A stretch of 64,000 bases of DNA from Trametopsis cervina (GCA_022385755.1 MU278352.1:682001-746000); one strand, 5' to 3'. Shown: positions 33,532 to 45,650, numbered from the stretch's first letter. Notes: generated from the sequence alone by a model not told the origin. Made by a program: numbers and translations.

Positions 33532-35570
33532 TCAGCAGGCTTCTAGCCACACACACAGCGTACGGCCGGGCATCTGTTTGAGCGCCATCAGCCGTCGTGG
33601 CGGCGCCTCCTGCAATACGTTTCTGGTATTCTCAGCAGGATCCCTCATGCGAGTTTCGAGCATACCTCGCAATTCCGGTATGCGCGTGCAACGCCGTCGA
33701 GCCGTCGTTGGCCGCTGGTACACCCGACGGATGATGGTAGCTAGACGCTGATACAGAGAATCCCGTTGCCAGGACTGAGTAACCTCGAAGGAGCTGAGGT
33801 GGTCGCTATCCGGGGGCCACGGCTGCGGCACAGTCCCGATGCTGGTGAGCAGTGCACAACACCTTCATGATTCTCGAAATACACAGTACTCACTCACATC
33901 GCGCAAACCTAACTTGTCTCCTTGTACACCAGTTCACACGAGGCAATAACACCGCATAATCTTCTCTCGTGACGCTTCCCGATTAGGAAGGCATCAAAGT
34001 AGCAGCCCAATGCGGACGCCCACGATGTCAGGTTCTCAGGCCCGCCGTCAAAGTATACAAAGGCTGGCATAGGCATTGTGCCCCTGCGATGCGCATTCAG
34101 GAAAGTCCTTTGTGTGCTGCGTTCCTCCAGGCGCGAACTCTAACCTGCCATTGTCGCTCGACTTCGCAACGGACTATGGAGAGCAGCTATCTTTTCCGCA
34201 CGCGTTATCCCAGTAGAAGACGGATTCGGCGTCTTGGTGCGTTCATTGTCTGCATTGCTACGGAGAGGAAGCCCTTTGACGGAGCTGCACATGCATCCTG
34301 TGAAAAAATCTCGGTGAGTGTTGTATCTCCGAGTGGAAGTGGGATACTGTTGCTGATAAGATTAAACACACGCCCGGCAAGGATGGTAAACGGCTGGAGG
34401 AGATGCCATACTGGATATCTCGCATCACAAAGCTCCGCGGTAGGACCATAGGTCTTACACACCATTGTAAAGCACTCAATACATTTGACCACGAAACGGA
34501 AATGTTTGCAAGATAGTGCAGCGCCATCTGGTTACCTCGACATCGAGACCGTCATCGGTATCAACATCCTTCAAGGGTTTCGCACGTCCAGCTGGTGAAT
34601 TTCGAATCTCAGGCTGCTTCGATGCCCATATGTCACATATCCCCACTATCTCTCCGCCGCAGCGAGCGGTGACGGTGGGAGCGGGCGTACCTGGTCTGAG
34701 CGCTGTGCGTTGAATATTGAATATTGAACTGTCTTCGCGCGCTAAGAACCGTGGCCCTCGGATCGACAGGCACAACTAGTCCTTCTCGCCACAACTCTGC
34801 ACCGTTTCCAACACCTTCGGCTCATCGAACGGATTTCTGACGGACGCATGGCGCTCGTCCTCGGAGAGAAGTCCATTCCATGCGCAGCGAGGCTTGTTTT
34901 CTTTCAGGCTTCCTGCACAGGTCCCGGACAGTGCGTCAGTCCAATCAGCCAGATCCCATCCCAACTTCCACAGACGCGGCGAATTTTTCCCAAACTACGT
35001 GTATCGGTACAGGGTCGTCCGTTGTGGCGCGTCAAACAAAATCAACTTCCACATAGACGTAGTAAGCACCCCGCATGGTGCCCTTCCACCATCTGTATTC
35101 CATTCCTCGACGTCCTAGCGGAGCTGTTGGCGAGGACGGGCAAACCGTATGCCATTTCCGAAAGACACGGGATTCACATATTTTTGTACACGGCGCTGAG
35201 GTGTGGCGCCTCCGGGTCGAACTGTAGATTGGGTTGGAATTCAGATGAGTAAACCTTCCAGGTTCTCCCGCTGCCCGACTGTGATTATTTGATCCCGACG
35301 TGTCCATAGAATGTCCGACATCGGGAACTGCATGGGCGGTCCCACGCTGACTGTATGGAGGTATCAGCAGCATCGCGGATGTAGCAGAGATGTATACCGG
35401 CGAGAAATGAAATGCGTCCGGCTCTTCCATCTGTGAGGCGCGGCTGAAGGTTCCCAGATGGTGCATCAGCGTGTTCTGGCGTCGCCGCAGTGGCATGAAT
35501 GAATGACATCAGCTGTTGTGGCCACGCGCTCATGTGTTCCTGCAGCACAGATGACGGTGTTATCACTGAG
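33532..35570 (-). pseudogene. unrecognised multi-exon gene, possibly decayed
   Basis: Several minus-strand blocks have coding character but cannot be joined cleanly. From the 5' side they are EMAYGLPVLANSSARTSRNG with EGHHAGCLLRLCGS (35160-35045), LWKLGWDLADWTDALSG (about 34970), ELWREGLVVPVDPRATVLS (about 34790), DAESVFYWDNACGKDSC (about 34225), and FVYFDGGPENLTSWASALG with CYFDAFLIGKRHERRL (34070-33945). A final open block, QPWPPDSDHLSSFEVTQSW (33828-33532), may be the C-terminus. The block ending VYKETS meets a stop just before a good GTGAGT donor. The frame that would read LGLRD into that donor is shifted by one base, so a frameshift is likely unless the gene ends there. I do not recognise the family and assign no function. 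Confidence 0.4.
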
Positions 35571-35740
35571 ATATCTGATATCTTGTTGTGTCGTCAGCTT
35601 CTCAAGAGCAATATTAAATATGGATCAATCACGGGGAGAAGGGACGCAGCCTCGCGCGTTGGCATCCAAAGGTATACATTCGAATTTGACGAGTTGTCTA
35701 TGGTTACAGCGTACATTTGGGTTTCGAGATAGGAGCGTAG

Positions 35741-37536
35741 TCATGTTGCAGGAGCAGCCGCGGCAGCCTTCCCGAATGAAGGCTCAATCTTACGCTTCGC
35801 ATCCATGAACGTGCGGACGGTCTCGTCGCTGACCTTTGCCCGGGCCTTTGTAGGAAATCACAACGTCAGTGGCACGCTCGAAAGCATGTGAAGATACGAA
35901 TGAACATACATCTTGGAAATTCTTGACGAACGTCTGGAGGATATCAATCGTCCGCTTCTTCAGCTGACCGGTGAGCAATCGGCCAGCTCGGTATTCCTGG
36001 TGTAAGAACGTCAGTATCCATGCATCCACACGGGCCGCCGAGGGAGAGCTGAACCCGCAAAACCAGAAACTGAGGACACATACCACTGCCATGCTCGCCC
36101 ATTCCTCGTCGTCATCAAGGAAGAATCCCAAGTACTGGTACGCAACGTCCACATCCGGGTTTCCACCCAACTGCCTGTGCAGCTCCTCAGTCTCCTGGCC
36201 GCCCGAGAACCCGTGCTTGTTGATCTTGTTCTTGATCTGGTTCGGCGTGTCCGTCATGAATATGCTCGAGTTCGCGTCCGACGCGCTCATCTTCGTCTGC
36301 GGGCCCTGCAGCGCGGGGAAGAACTTGGAGTGGATCAGCGTCGGCTTCGGGTACTTGAGCTTCGCCGCGACGTCCCGCGTTAGACGGAAGTACGGGTCCT
36401 GGTCGATCGCGCACGGGATGAGACAGGGGATGTCCGAGCGCGTACCGAAGATGTTGGGGAACGAGTTTGAGAAGGACGGCGCGGCTTGAATCGAGCAGAA
36501 GTGGATTTTCCCGATGTTGTCGCTGCATGGTGTGATAGCTATAATTCAGTACGGATGGTCTTTGGGAAGAGGGGGTGTGATAACTCACGAGTCGTTGAAC
36601 CCGAACGTCGCCTTCGCCTGGTTGATGGTGATCTGACGCGAGATTTTGGACACGTTGCGGTAGAAGGCACCGCCCACGAAGTCGTAGTCGCTGAATATGA
36701 ACGTCTTCTCGAGGTTGAACCCGCACGCGATGATGTCTCGGGCGTTCTGGAATGCGAATTCGTACGTCTGCTCGGGTTTCAGCTCGTGCTTGAACAAGAA
36801 CTTCTCGTCATCTGGCAAATATATCAGTATAAGATTACACGTGGATCATTGAAGGCGTGTTACCTGTTAGCTGGATGACTAATGGGACGTCAAACGCGTC
36901 CTGCAACCATCTGCACGGAATCAGTGAAAAGGCCGTAATACCATAGAGTACAATACTCACTTTGTGAACGTAAACGGAATCATATGTCCCAAGTGCATAC
37001 TTCCGCTACTCGGCCCTCGTCCCGTATACAGGTAGAAAGGCTTTCCCTGCTCAAACCGGTCCAGAATTTTGTCAAACTCCCTGCACACAAAACGTAAGCA
37101 TTATACCATCGACGACCTTGCAACACAAACAACTCACCGATGCGAGAAGAACATTCCTCGCCTCAGCAGCACATGTGGCTTCTTTCCCGTCAACCTCTCA
37201 AACCGATCCAACAACGCCTGATCTATCCTCCTCGTCCCGAACTGATCTACGAGCTTGTCGTAGTCGATGGCCAGCTGCTGACCATCTGCCGACACCGATC
37301 CTTGCACATCCCAAGGTGTAACAACTTGCGCATGAGAAGATTCATCACCAGCGGGCTTGATTGCTGGAGCAGAAGATTCTGCGGCGGGACTGACTCATAG
37401 TCGGTAAGCGCACTCGGACACACGTACACCAGCCAAAGACTTACGTCTCAAGAGATGTGTTTGCAATGGCTTCTGTGACACTTGCGATAGACACAGGTGT
37501 TGTGGAATCAACCACAGGGGCAAGAGGAGCAGCCAT
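35741..37536 (-). CDS. WRS1: cytosolic tryptophanyl-tRNA synthetase (class Ic)
   Basis: Charges tRNA-Trp. ATG 37536 starts [19 protein letters not shown], a short eukaryotic N-terminal extension with no mitochondrial signal. The body follows in order: [19 protein letters not shown] (about 37230), [19 protein letters not shown] (about 37110), [17 protein letters not shown] containing the HIGH-type signature HLGH (about 37010), [11 protein letters not shown] (about 36800), [19 protein letters not shown] (about 36690), [19 protein letters not shown] (about 36440), and the KMSAS loop in [14 protein letters not shown] (about 36290). The anticodon-binding part ends [18 protein letters not shown] with an Ala-rich tail. 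About six short introns. All class I signatures are present. Confidence 0.94.
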
Positions 37537-37871
37537 GGCAGAAGAGTACAAAGTGAAGTACAAAGCTGCCGCCGATTTCTATGGGCGACTCATTCCCGAT
37601 AATTTTGGTGGCGTTTATGGGCGCTTGAAGACTGACCCGCTGATTAGATAGAAATGGCAAGTGTGCAAGATGCGAGGTCTCGTGAGGTGCGAACACAAAA
37701 TTTTCAAAAGAGCTAACTACCTCATTGTAACGACTCTTTATACAGTGAAGCAATTTTGATTGATTAGGGCATTGTTGCGCTACATTCCCAAACTATGATA
37801 CAAATTCCAAAGTACATTTTACATTCCGAAGGATTCATTGGGTTCCAGGCATCTCAAGAGGCTCTTTTTAT
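37537..37871. other. intergenic between TrpRS and Hsp20
   Basis: About 335 bp that serves as TrpRS promoter and Hsp20 3' flank. No repeat or RNA was seen. Confidence 0.35.
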
Positions 37872-38473
37872 TCAAGCAATAGTGACCTTCTTCGGAGCCT
37901 GCTCAGGCGACGTCTTCGGGAACGTCACAGTGAGCACCCCGTTCTCCATTGACGCCTTGATCTCCTCAGCCTACACAAACCCCTCGTTAGCATCCTATTT
38001 AATTTGCTTATTTTCGCCAGAGATACTCACCTTGATACCCTGAGGCAACGGCACGGACCTCGAGAACTTCCCATACCGGCGCTCGCGCACCGCATACCCG
38101 CTCTCGTCGCGCTCAGACGAGACTTTCGACTCGCCCGAGACGGTGAGCACGTTATTGTGCACGTCGATGTTCACGTCTTGTTTGTTCAGGCCTGGGAGCT
38201 CGAACGTCGTCGTGATCAGGTTCGTGGATGCGTCTTCGTGTACGTCGATCCTATTCCACACATCGCGGTCAGTGATCTGTAGCCCAAAGAAATAGTGAGA
38301 GGGATGAGGATGACTCACTTGGGACGCAGGAACTTCGAGGCACCTTCGCCGCCAGACTGCCTCTGCACCTCGCGGCCGGTGTTACCGGTGCGCGTGGCGA
38401 ATGCCTCGTCGAAGAGACGGTCAAAGTCGGTGAGGGTGAAGAAGGGCTCGGAGAAGTAGTACGAGAGAGACAT
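37872..38473 (-). CDS. Hsp20/alpha-crystallin small heat-shock protein
   Basis: ATP-independent holdase chaperone. ATG 38473 opens MSLSYYFSEPFFTLTDFDRLFDEAF, typical of the fungal Hsp20 N-terminus, followed by a Gly/Gln-rich spacer. The alpha-crystallin domain runs across two introns: FELPGLNKQDVNIDVHNNVL, LTVSGESKVSS, YGKFSRSVPLPQGI, then ASMENGVLTVTFPKTSPEQ. It ends APKKVTIA, so the C-terminal I-x-I-like tail is weak. The canonical GVL block is present. The promoter has a TATA box and an imperfect heat-shock-element-like motif upstream, in keeping with heat induction. Confidence 0.92.
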
Positions 38474-38567
38474 TGGAGCTTAGAGTAGTTAGCTGGTTAG
38501 AGGCTTTGCTTGCTTGTGTTGCGAGTGTGTTTGTTGAGTTCTGCTGAGCAGACCCCTCCAGCTCGGG

Positions 38568-38575
38568 TTTATATA
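38568..38575 (-). promoter_or_regulatory. TATA box of the Hsp20 gene
   Basis: TATATAAA on the minus strand, about 95 bp upstream of the Hsp20 ATG. Confidence 0.55.
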
Positions 38576-38706
38576 CCCATTCCTCCCACTGAAACGACAG
38601 GCCTAGAGAATTCCAGCATCGCATACGCGGTCAGACGGTCAGAGCTGACGCACTCCCTGTGTAATCACCACCGTCAGGGTTCATCCTGGAACCTGGCCAA
38701 CCTACT

Positions 38707-38732
38707 TTCGAAATGGCCAGAAACTTTCGGAA
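38707..38732 (-). promoter_or_regulatory. heat-shock-element-like motif upstream of Hsp20
   Basis: A TTC-GAA pair at 38707-38712 and a GAA-AC-TTT-CG-GAA series at 38720-38732 approximate alternating nGAAn units, with one mismatch in the middle unit. The site is about 240 bp upstream of the ATG. Confidence 0.35.
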
Positions 38733-39440
38733 ACAGCCGCGAAGCGCGTCGACGCAACGAGGGACGTCGTGCATTACGCGGCGGTCAGTGGAACGTCGTG
38801 GAAGGCTCCCGAACGTCTGTGGTCGGACGCCACAAAGCTCTCGCCCAAATATGCATCAACACTCAAGACGGTTCTATCATGTGTTTCTCTGCTCTGAGTT
38901 TGTTTACAAGTCCAACGAAGTTCATTCGGTTTGGAAAAAATACATTGCTACACATCACCGAAAAGAAAAAAAAAAACGAGAAAAAATAATGACACAGAAA
39001 CGACTATAAGTGTGTGCTATCGTACTAATTTTATCTTTATATTGTTATCGTTATGGTTATTCGCCGCACCCCCCATCGTACGGACGAACGAAAAAAGAAT
39101 GGCGAACGGTCGGAATAAGGGAGCGTAGAACAGAAGAGACTCGATAAAAGTTCTTTGGCTGGGGTAGTAGGGGGTTCTTGATATCCGTATGTGGTGTGGG
39201 TGGGGGGTAGGGGTGAGTCAAAGGGGAAAGGCAGAGAAGCATCGCCCGTGCACTACGTCCGCTCCTCGGCCGAATGCCCCTCGTCACGTTTTCTAATGTA
39301 GCATTGCGCTATGCGTGTATACCGAGTCCCAACCCGCTTTCCTCCGCACTGCACGATGACCAGCGACGCGCCAAGCGTCGACGCCGCGAAGAATGGGCGT
39401 TACGGAGGGACGGGTGGTGATGGGCAGGGAGGGGGACGGC
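38733..39440. other. intergenic between Hsp20 and TBP
   Basis: About 700 bp without a supported gene. An A-rich tract lies at 38930-38990. TBP 3' UTR probably occupies the right part. Confidence 0.35.
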
Positions 39441-40603
39441 TTAGGGCTTGCGGAACTCGCAGAGCACGGTGTAGATCGTGTTAAACGCCGTGTAGATCTC
39501 CTCTCTGACCTAATCGGTCACGAAAGATGGGCAGTGTCAGCACATGTTACACACGGCCAACGAAAGCGAACGTTCTGGCCACAGGCGCCATGCAATATCA
39601 ACTGCAACACGAAATCGAAAGGTGATTTACCTTTGCACCCGTGAGCACGATCTTGCCCGAGACGAAGATCAGCAGCACGACCTTCGGCTTGATCATGCGG
39701 TAGATGAGACCAGGGAACAGCTATCCCAGACCAGAACTTTAAGTCGGTGCATCAACGATGCGCAAGGCAGCATACACACCTCGGGCTCGTAGCTGCTGAA
39801 CTGTCCGTGGCTGTACGCCAGCCCCTCAAGACGAATGGGGAACTTGACGTCACAGCTGCCAACAATATTCTGTATCTTGAACTCCGAGAACTTGGCGTCG
39901 AACCCGAGCTTCTGGACGATGCGCGCGTACTTGCGCGACGCCAGCCTCGAGTCGTCCTCCGACTTGGCGCCAGTGACGACCATCTTGCCGGACGCGAAGA
40001 TGAGCGCGGTCGTCTTGGGGTCGCGGATGCGCATGATGACCGCCGCGAAACGCTGTATAAAGGGACGAGAATGACGGGGTAGAAGTCCGACCATGCTCAC
40101 TCATACAAGGGGAGAACGTCACAAACCTTCGGGTTGTACTCTGCGTTGCGCGCGTGCAGCGCGATCGTCTTCAGGTCCAGACGGCAGTCGAGGTTCACGG
40201 TCGCGACGATGTTCTGCAGCGTCGGCACGATGCCCTCTACGGCGGTGATGTGTTGCTGTTCGAGGGTCAGAGGGGCGGGGGTGGCGGGCACGGCGGATGC
40301 TGCTGGGGTCGAGGGACCGGCGAGAGCATTCGTAGCGTGCGTGGGAGGAGCAGGTTGCGAGATAGTTTGTTGCTGGACCTGCGCGGGTTGCGGTTGCGTG
40401 GGGTATGCAGACGTAGGAGCGGGCCCAGGGAGCGCGAGGTTGGACGGTCCCGGGAGGGCGTATGGATTCTGAGTAGGATGTTGCGGGAGACCGAGGCCGT
40501 TCGCAGAGTATTGGGCCGCTGGCTGGGGTGGCTGGGGCTGCTGGGGCGGGACATGGGTCGTTCGGCCGAAGGTGACCTGACGAGCGGGAAGAGCAAAAGA
40601 CAT
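39441..40603 (-). CDS. SPT15: TATA-box-binding protein
   Basis: General transcription factor used by all three nuclear RNA polymerases. ATG 40603 starts [14 protein letters not shown]. About 115 residues of Pro/Gln/Ala-rich N-terminal domain follow, then the two-lobed saddle. Lobe 1 runs [72 protein letters not shown]. Lobe 2 runs [51 protein letters not shown], ending VLCEFRKP at 39441. The four intercalating Phe positions and the SGK-TGAK stirrups are intact. Introns fall at about 40127-40055, 39780-39722 and 39630-39510. The N-terminal domain is unrelated in sequence to that of yeast or animals. Confidence 0.97.
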
Positions 40604-42209
40604 GATGATGACGGGCGATGCTCTAGAAGTGGGTTCTCTACACGAAACGCAAGGCGGTGTTCGTCGTCAAAATGTTCGTTACAGAGGCTCGACGGGCACT
40701 GGACAGAGGAGAGGTGTATGGGACGGTATGGTTGAGCGAATCGAGATTGCACAAAAAAATAAGCAACCGTGGGAAAGTTGCGGTGGGGGGAAAGGGAAGC
40801 TCGGAGGACGAGCCCAAGGGCTCTATATACCCTCCAAATTCGAACTCCGACGCAAATTCGTGATCTGCTTATCATTGTGCCACCATCAGCTCCTTGATTC
40901 CTTTTGACCACCATCATCCTCCCGCCAACGCCAACGCCCTTTCCCCTGACCTTGCGCCCATTTTGCTGCCCCTGTGTGTGTCGACTCGGGACTTGCTCAT
41001 GAACGCCTTTTCGTCGAGTATGCTCTTAGTGTCTCGTTAATAGCTGCTGTCTGGGTCGTCTGCGCAAGAGCCCCTTTGCAGGCGTAGAAACAGGCGGACC
41101 CTTTTCACCGAGTGAGTCATGCAGGAGCGCTCACGCCCCCGGCCGGCTCCTCCCTATCGTTTTCCCACCCTGCGCCTCCCTCCCTCTGCCTCCCTCCTTC
41201 CCCTTCCTCTCTCCTTCTCTCTCCGCCAACAAAACCAACTTTCCAGGAAATGCTTCCTCTTCCTTTCCGCATTCTTGCACTCCTTTCATCCCACCGGGTT
41301 AAGAAGAGAACGACGAAGACGGAGCTGACAAATGATGCTACGCCTGGCGGAGCTGAATCGGAACTAGGTTGAGCCACCCAACGGCCACTCCCACTTCTCA
41401 CGCAGTCGCAGTGCCCGCCTTCACAAGTTCTCCAGTCTCTAACGCGGCCGCAGTACAGTATCTAACATCGCTTTCTGGAAGCCCTGCTTGCTTGGTAGCT
41501 ACAGTTTGGTATCTTGTCGCTGTCTCGACGTTCCCACGTCTTCCCACGCCTAGAAACCTCCGCCGTCGCAACGCCTATTCTGGATCTTGGCGCCCACGTA
41601 ACTGGATCTTCTCGTACAACTGTCAGGGCTGGCAACCAACCAACCAGCCAACCGCCTGGTCTTGTTGAGATGCTGCGTTCGGATGATGGGATGGCGAGCC
41701 ACCTGGTTTCGGAACTTGCGGTAACTGAGCGTGTCGTTGGATACTTGGAGCAGTTAAGCTTCGAATATGCGGTTGTGTGCGTATGTAATGTCGCCGTACA
41801 GCACGAGCGTTGCATATTGTGCACTGTACTATACAGTACACGTACACGTACAATAGCCATTGAAATCATACAAAAGTTTACATACAATACAACACACACA
41901 GATGCACGATCACGCACGCAAGATGAGAATGACCCAACTGATTACGGTTGTTCACTTGTATCGTAAGTTACGAAGAGATGCGTCTGTCTGTCCATCGTCC
42001 ATCGTCAGTCCATATCGATTGATCACCACCTCCGTCCGTCTGTCTACGCCCACGCGAGCACAGACCTTCTTCACCACTTCTTCTCTCCAAAATCTTCGCG
42101 TTCATCTCGTATCGATTGACTGATCCATCACCGCCTCCGCTTCGTCTGTGCACCGCCTACCGGTTGGATATCATGATCTATCATGATTCAGATATCCCTC
42201 CACGTCCAC
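40604..42209. other. 1.6-kb intergenic region between TBP and the GH88 gene
   Basis: Apart from the TBP TATA box at 40822, no gene is supported. A CT-rich tract lies at 41165-41230, a CCAA-type short repeat at 41625-41655, and CGTACA-type repeats at 41830-41850. The longest open frame (41514-41966, plus strand) has no recognisable motif and reads through simple sequence. Confidence 0.4.
40822..40829 (-). promoter_or_regulatory. TATA box of the TBP gene
   Basis: TATATAGA on the minus strand, about 220 bp upstream of the TBP ATG, in the sequence GGGTATATAGAGCCC. Confidence 0.45.
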
Positions 42210-44514
42210 TTAGAGCGCCAGACCCAACGCCAACACGAACGCGAGCACGCCGATCCGCGCAAACGCAGACGACCCCACGGCGCCGGAGGACGTGCGGACT
42301 TGGCCTGAGGTCGGCGTCGGCGTCGCAGACTGGCCAGATGATGACGGGGAAGTGGGGAGAGGAGAGGTGGGGATGGAGGACAGCAGGGAACCGTTACAGG
42401 ATGCTACGCCGAGCGAGACGAGGTCGTTTGTTGTTTTTATGAAGTAGTAGTCGCCTGCAAAGCGTTTTTCGTCAGTCGCATCGCCAGGGGCGGCATAGAG
42501 AGAAGGGAGTCGGAGACAGGGAGACAAGGAAGGAGAGGAGGGACGCACCATAAACGATCCCAGTGAGATTATTCAGCGCAGGGTTGTTCACCGTCCCGTT
42601 CGCGAGGAGGCTCTGCCAGTCTGGGCGCCAGGCGAGCGCGGTCATGTTCGTGATTAGCTGTGTGGGAGAGGATCAGCGTTTGTCTTCGTCTTCCGTCCAT
42701 TTATTCGATTGAAGGAGTGATGTTATGACTCGCGCAGAAAAGAAGTATGGAAGGGAGAGAAGGAGGAGAAGGAGGGAGAGTGCACGATATCATGACCCGC
42801 GCAGAAAACGAGAGAAAAGGAAGGATCATCGCACGAACCTGAACAGCAGCCGCAACCCACCCCTCCGACCCGCTCCTATTCGCAGGCTGCAAGCCTAGCT
42901 CGCCCTGCGCGAGCAGGACGAGCCCGCTTGCTGCTATCATTGCTGCTGAGGAGTCGGCGGGGCGCGGGGGGGTGAGGGGGGCGTTGAAATCCCTGTGTGT
43001 GCGGCGTCAGCTGGTTGTTTTATTACCTCGGTTGGGGGTCATGGGCAGGGAGAAGGGGAGAGTGGGGAGAAGGCGGGGGAGTAGGGAGAAGGGCGAGAAG
43101 AGGAGGGAGAGGGGGAGAGTGGGGTGGGGGAGAAGGAGATCGAGAGAGGGGAGGAGGAGAAGGAAGAGGAAAGGGGACGCACCAGGGTACGATCCCGTCA
43201 GCGGGCAGGGTATCCAAGAAGTAGGACGCCATTTTTCGGGAGGTCTCGAGGTATGTTATGTTTTGCGTGTGTTTGAACACTGTTCAATCACATCGTGTTC
43301 GTCAATGGCGATGCGTTGTTTGGATATGGGAAGGAGGGAAGGAAGGGAGAGAGGAAGCACGCACTGTTAGCGAACCCGTATATGCCCCATGCTTGGCCTC
43401 TGCTCCACGTGCTGCCAATTCAAGTAAGTAGTCTGCGACGCGAATGCAGGGGGAGAAGGAGGGATAAGAACCTGTTGTCTGCGTACCCCTGCGAGGTGCG
43501 TTGTCGGATGACGGCCCCGGTCGTTGAGTTGTAGTCGACGACGTGGTATGAGGAGCCTGTGCGCAGTCGTCGTTAGCAACTACGCGTGTGGGAGAAGAGG
43601 CGCAGAAGACGAAAGCGGTGGGAAAAGAAGCACAGATAAAGGTGGACGTGGAGAGGAAGGGGGAGAGGGAAGCGCACCGTCAGGCCGGAGGTGGTTGATC
43701 ATCGTCTTGTCGGCGTGGGAGGTCGCGATGTCGATGAGGGTGTGGTTGCCTGTCAGGTTAGCGGATACGAAGAGCACCTTCACGTTCTCACGTCAGTGCG
43801 CGAAATGACGTTGTTGGAATGGAGGGATGTGGGCGTACCTCGAGGTTCATCATGTTGTCGATGATGACCTGGTATGATGCGATGGCGCGGCTCAGTGTGT
43901 GTGCATGTGTGTGTAAGAGGGAATTGAAACTTACCTGGAAATCGGTGGGATCTGGGGCGTCCCAGCTGCGTGTGCATCCTACGATCGGGCTGAAGCGCGC
44001 TGCGAGCTCGGTGGCGAAGTTGTTGACTGCTGTGATTGCAGTCTGGTTATCAGGGTGTCTGCGTCCTTCCTCAGTAACCGTGAGCTCGATGAGCAGTAGG
44101 ATGCACGTACAGAAGAAGCTCCTCCGCGAACGGGAAACTCAAGAATCCAACATCATGTCCAACGCCCGTATGCGTCTCAAGCGGCACCTCCGCACTACTC
44201 CACCTCTGCCCAAGCGCAACCCAATCCGTCCCCGTCAACTCATCCGTCGGACATATCCTTGCGCGGTCGTTGAGCGCATAGAGCGTGGCGGGGAAGAACC
44301 CCGTCGTCCATGTGTCGGGCGAGAACCACTGCCAGGTGCCCTGGACCCTGTCGGTGTATTGTGGGTATGAGGGCGGGTTTCGCGCGGTTTGGGCGGTCGC
44401 GAGGACTTTCTGGGCGATGAGCGGGGAGAAGAGCTCGGCGGGCAAAGAGAGGTCGGATGCGAGGGATGCGGAGGCGGAGGCGAGGATGAAGGGGAGGAGG
44501 ACGGGTCGCAACAT
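42210..44514 (-). CDS. GH88-type unsaturated glucuronyl hydrolase, secreted and GPI-anchored
   Basis: Family 88 enzymes remove the unsaturated uronic acid left by polysaccharide lyases. ATG 44514 opens a signal peptide (MLRPVLLPFILASASASLA). The alpha6/alpha6 barrel follows: RVQGTWQWFSPDTWTTGFFP (about 44350), HTGVGHDVGFLSFPFAEE (about 44170), RSWDAPDPTDFQVIIDNMMN (about 43950-43870), HADKTMINHLRPDGSS (about 43700), RQRTSQGYADNSTWSRGQAW (about 43480), and the end of the barrel near 42560. Asp in HDVGF and in IIDNMM are the likely catalytic pair, by family knowledge. The C-terminus is Ser/Thr/Pro-rich with a hydrophobic tail (GVLAFVLALGLAL), fitting a GPI anchor. At least eight introns; several are purine-rich on the plus strand. 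Confidence 0.88.
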
Positions 44515-45272
44515 CGTTGGAGTTGTCTGTGCGCACGGTGTGCAGAGGCCGCGCTGTCACCAACTTATAAGAACAGCAGGCGGAGGTCCAGAGCACGGGC
44601 GACGTGCCCCGCGGCAGGTGACGCGGTCACGCTGTGCGGCGAGCACGTTGGCGAGCGTGGTTCTCCTTCTCTCGCTCTTCTCGTCGGACCGTGCGCGGTG
44701 TGGACAGCTGTGGGTCGTACGCCTCGTGCTTGATCTGCGTCATCATCATCGTTGGTAGAGGTGAGGTGCTGCTATGGCACGCGATGCACCCGGACGACGC
44801 CGGCTGGGCTTTGGCTTTGTGGCGTTCTTGATGCGTTCGTGTTTCTCACAACTACTCATCGATGCGTGCTGATATCTCGTTTGCGTGCAGTAACGGAGGC
44901 TGCTGTTCTCCTTTATACTCTCTCGCGATTCGTTGATAAACGACTCGTTCTGACGTTATGAAGTATAGACCTATAACACCAAGATGAACAATCTATGCCA
45001 GTGCGGCACCTAAAGCCCACACGCACACAGCCGCACCGTGCGTGTTGACTATGCGACGTTATATTGTAAACAAGCATGCCCAGGGCCCATCCTAGATATG
45101 CTGTTTTACATTGTACCGGAGCATAGTCTTGCAAAGAGGCGTCGACTACCATATCCTACGGGACCTCCAACTAGGCCGTCCGCAAATCCCGCATGCGCAT
45201 CTCTACAGGCGGTAAGTCCGACGTACGCTCCCTCATTTTTGTTGACAAAATGACCGCACCGGTAGATTAACA
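44515..45272. other. intergenic between the divergent GH88 and coiled-coil genes, left part
   Basis: No gene recognised. TTATAAG on the minus strand at about 44565, roughly 50 bp before the GH88 ATG, is a weak TATA candidate. Confidence 0.35.
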
Positions 45273-45432
45273 TAGGAAACGCGACTCGGCTCACCAAATA
45301 AAGTCAGCCTCCTCTTAATCGTCAGTAGGAAATGCGACTCGGTCCATTCAAAACCAGTCAGCCTCCTCTAACAATGCCCTGCTCTCCCCAGGCAACACAC
45401 CCTGGCTCACCAAACGCAGTCAACCTCCTCCC
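45273..45432. repeat. three degenerate copies of a roughly 45-bp direct repeat
   Basis: Units at 45273-45316, 45326-45370 and 45390-45432 share the order TAGGAAAYGCGACTCGG, a variable middle with CCAAA or CAAAA, and CAGTCARCCTCCTC. The third copy is the most diverged. They lie 220-380 bp upstream of the coiled-coil gene. Confidence 0.6.
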
Positions 45433-45650
45433 CCTTCTCCTTCCCAAACAAGCCCCCCGCCTCCCCCTCTAAATCAAGCCCTCCGCTCGCCGCCAGCCCC
45501 CAGCCCATACATAAACCCCCCATGCCGTAGCTCTCAATTCCTCGCCCGCTCTTCCACACCATCACCTCTTGCCTCTTCCTCTTCCCCAAGCCCCCAAGCC
45601 CAGAAGCCTAGAAGCCTACCCAAGTCCGAAGATAGTAGAAGAAGAACAAG

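Noticed and set aside
41514..41966. 151-codon open frame as a gene
   Set aside because: No domain, no splice context, simple-sequence content and no agreement with a plausible start.
44285..44758. 157-codon plus-strand frame
   Set aside because: It is the antisense of the GH88 signal peptide and first barrel helix.
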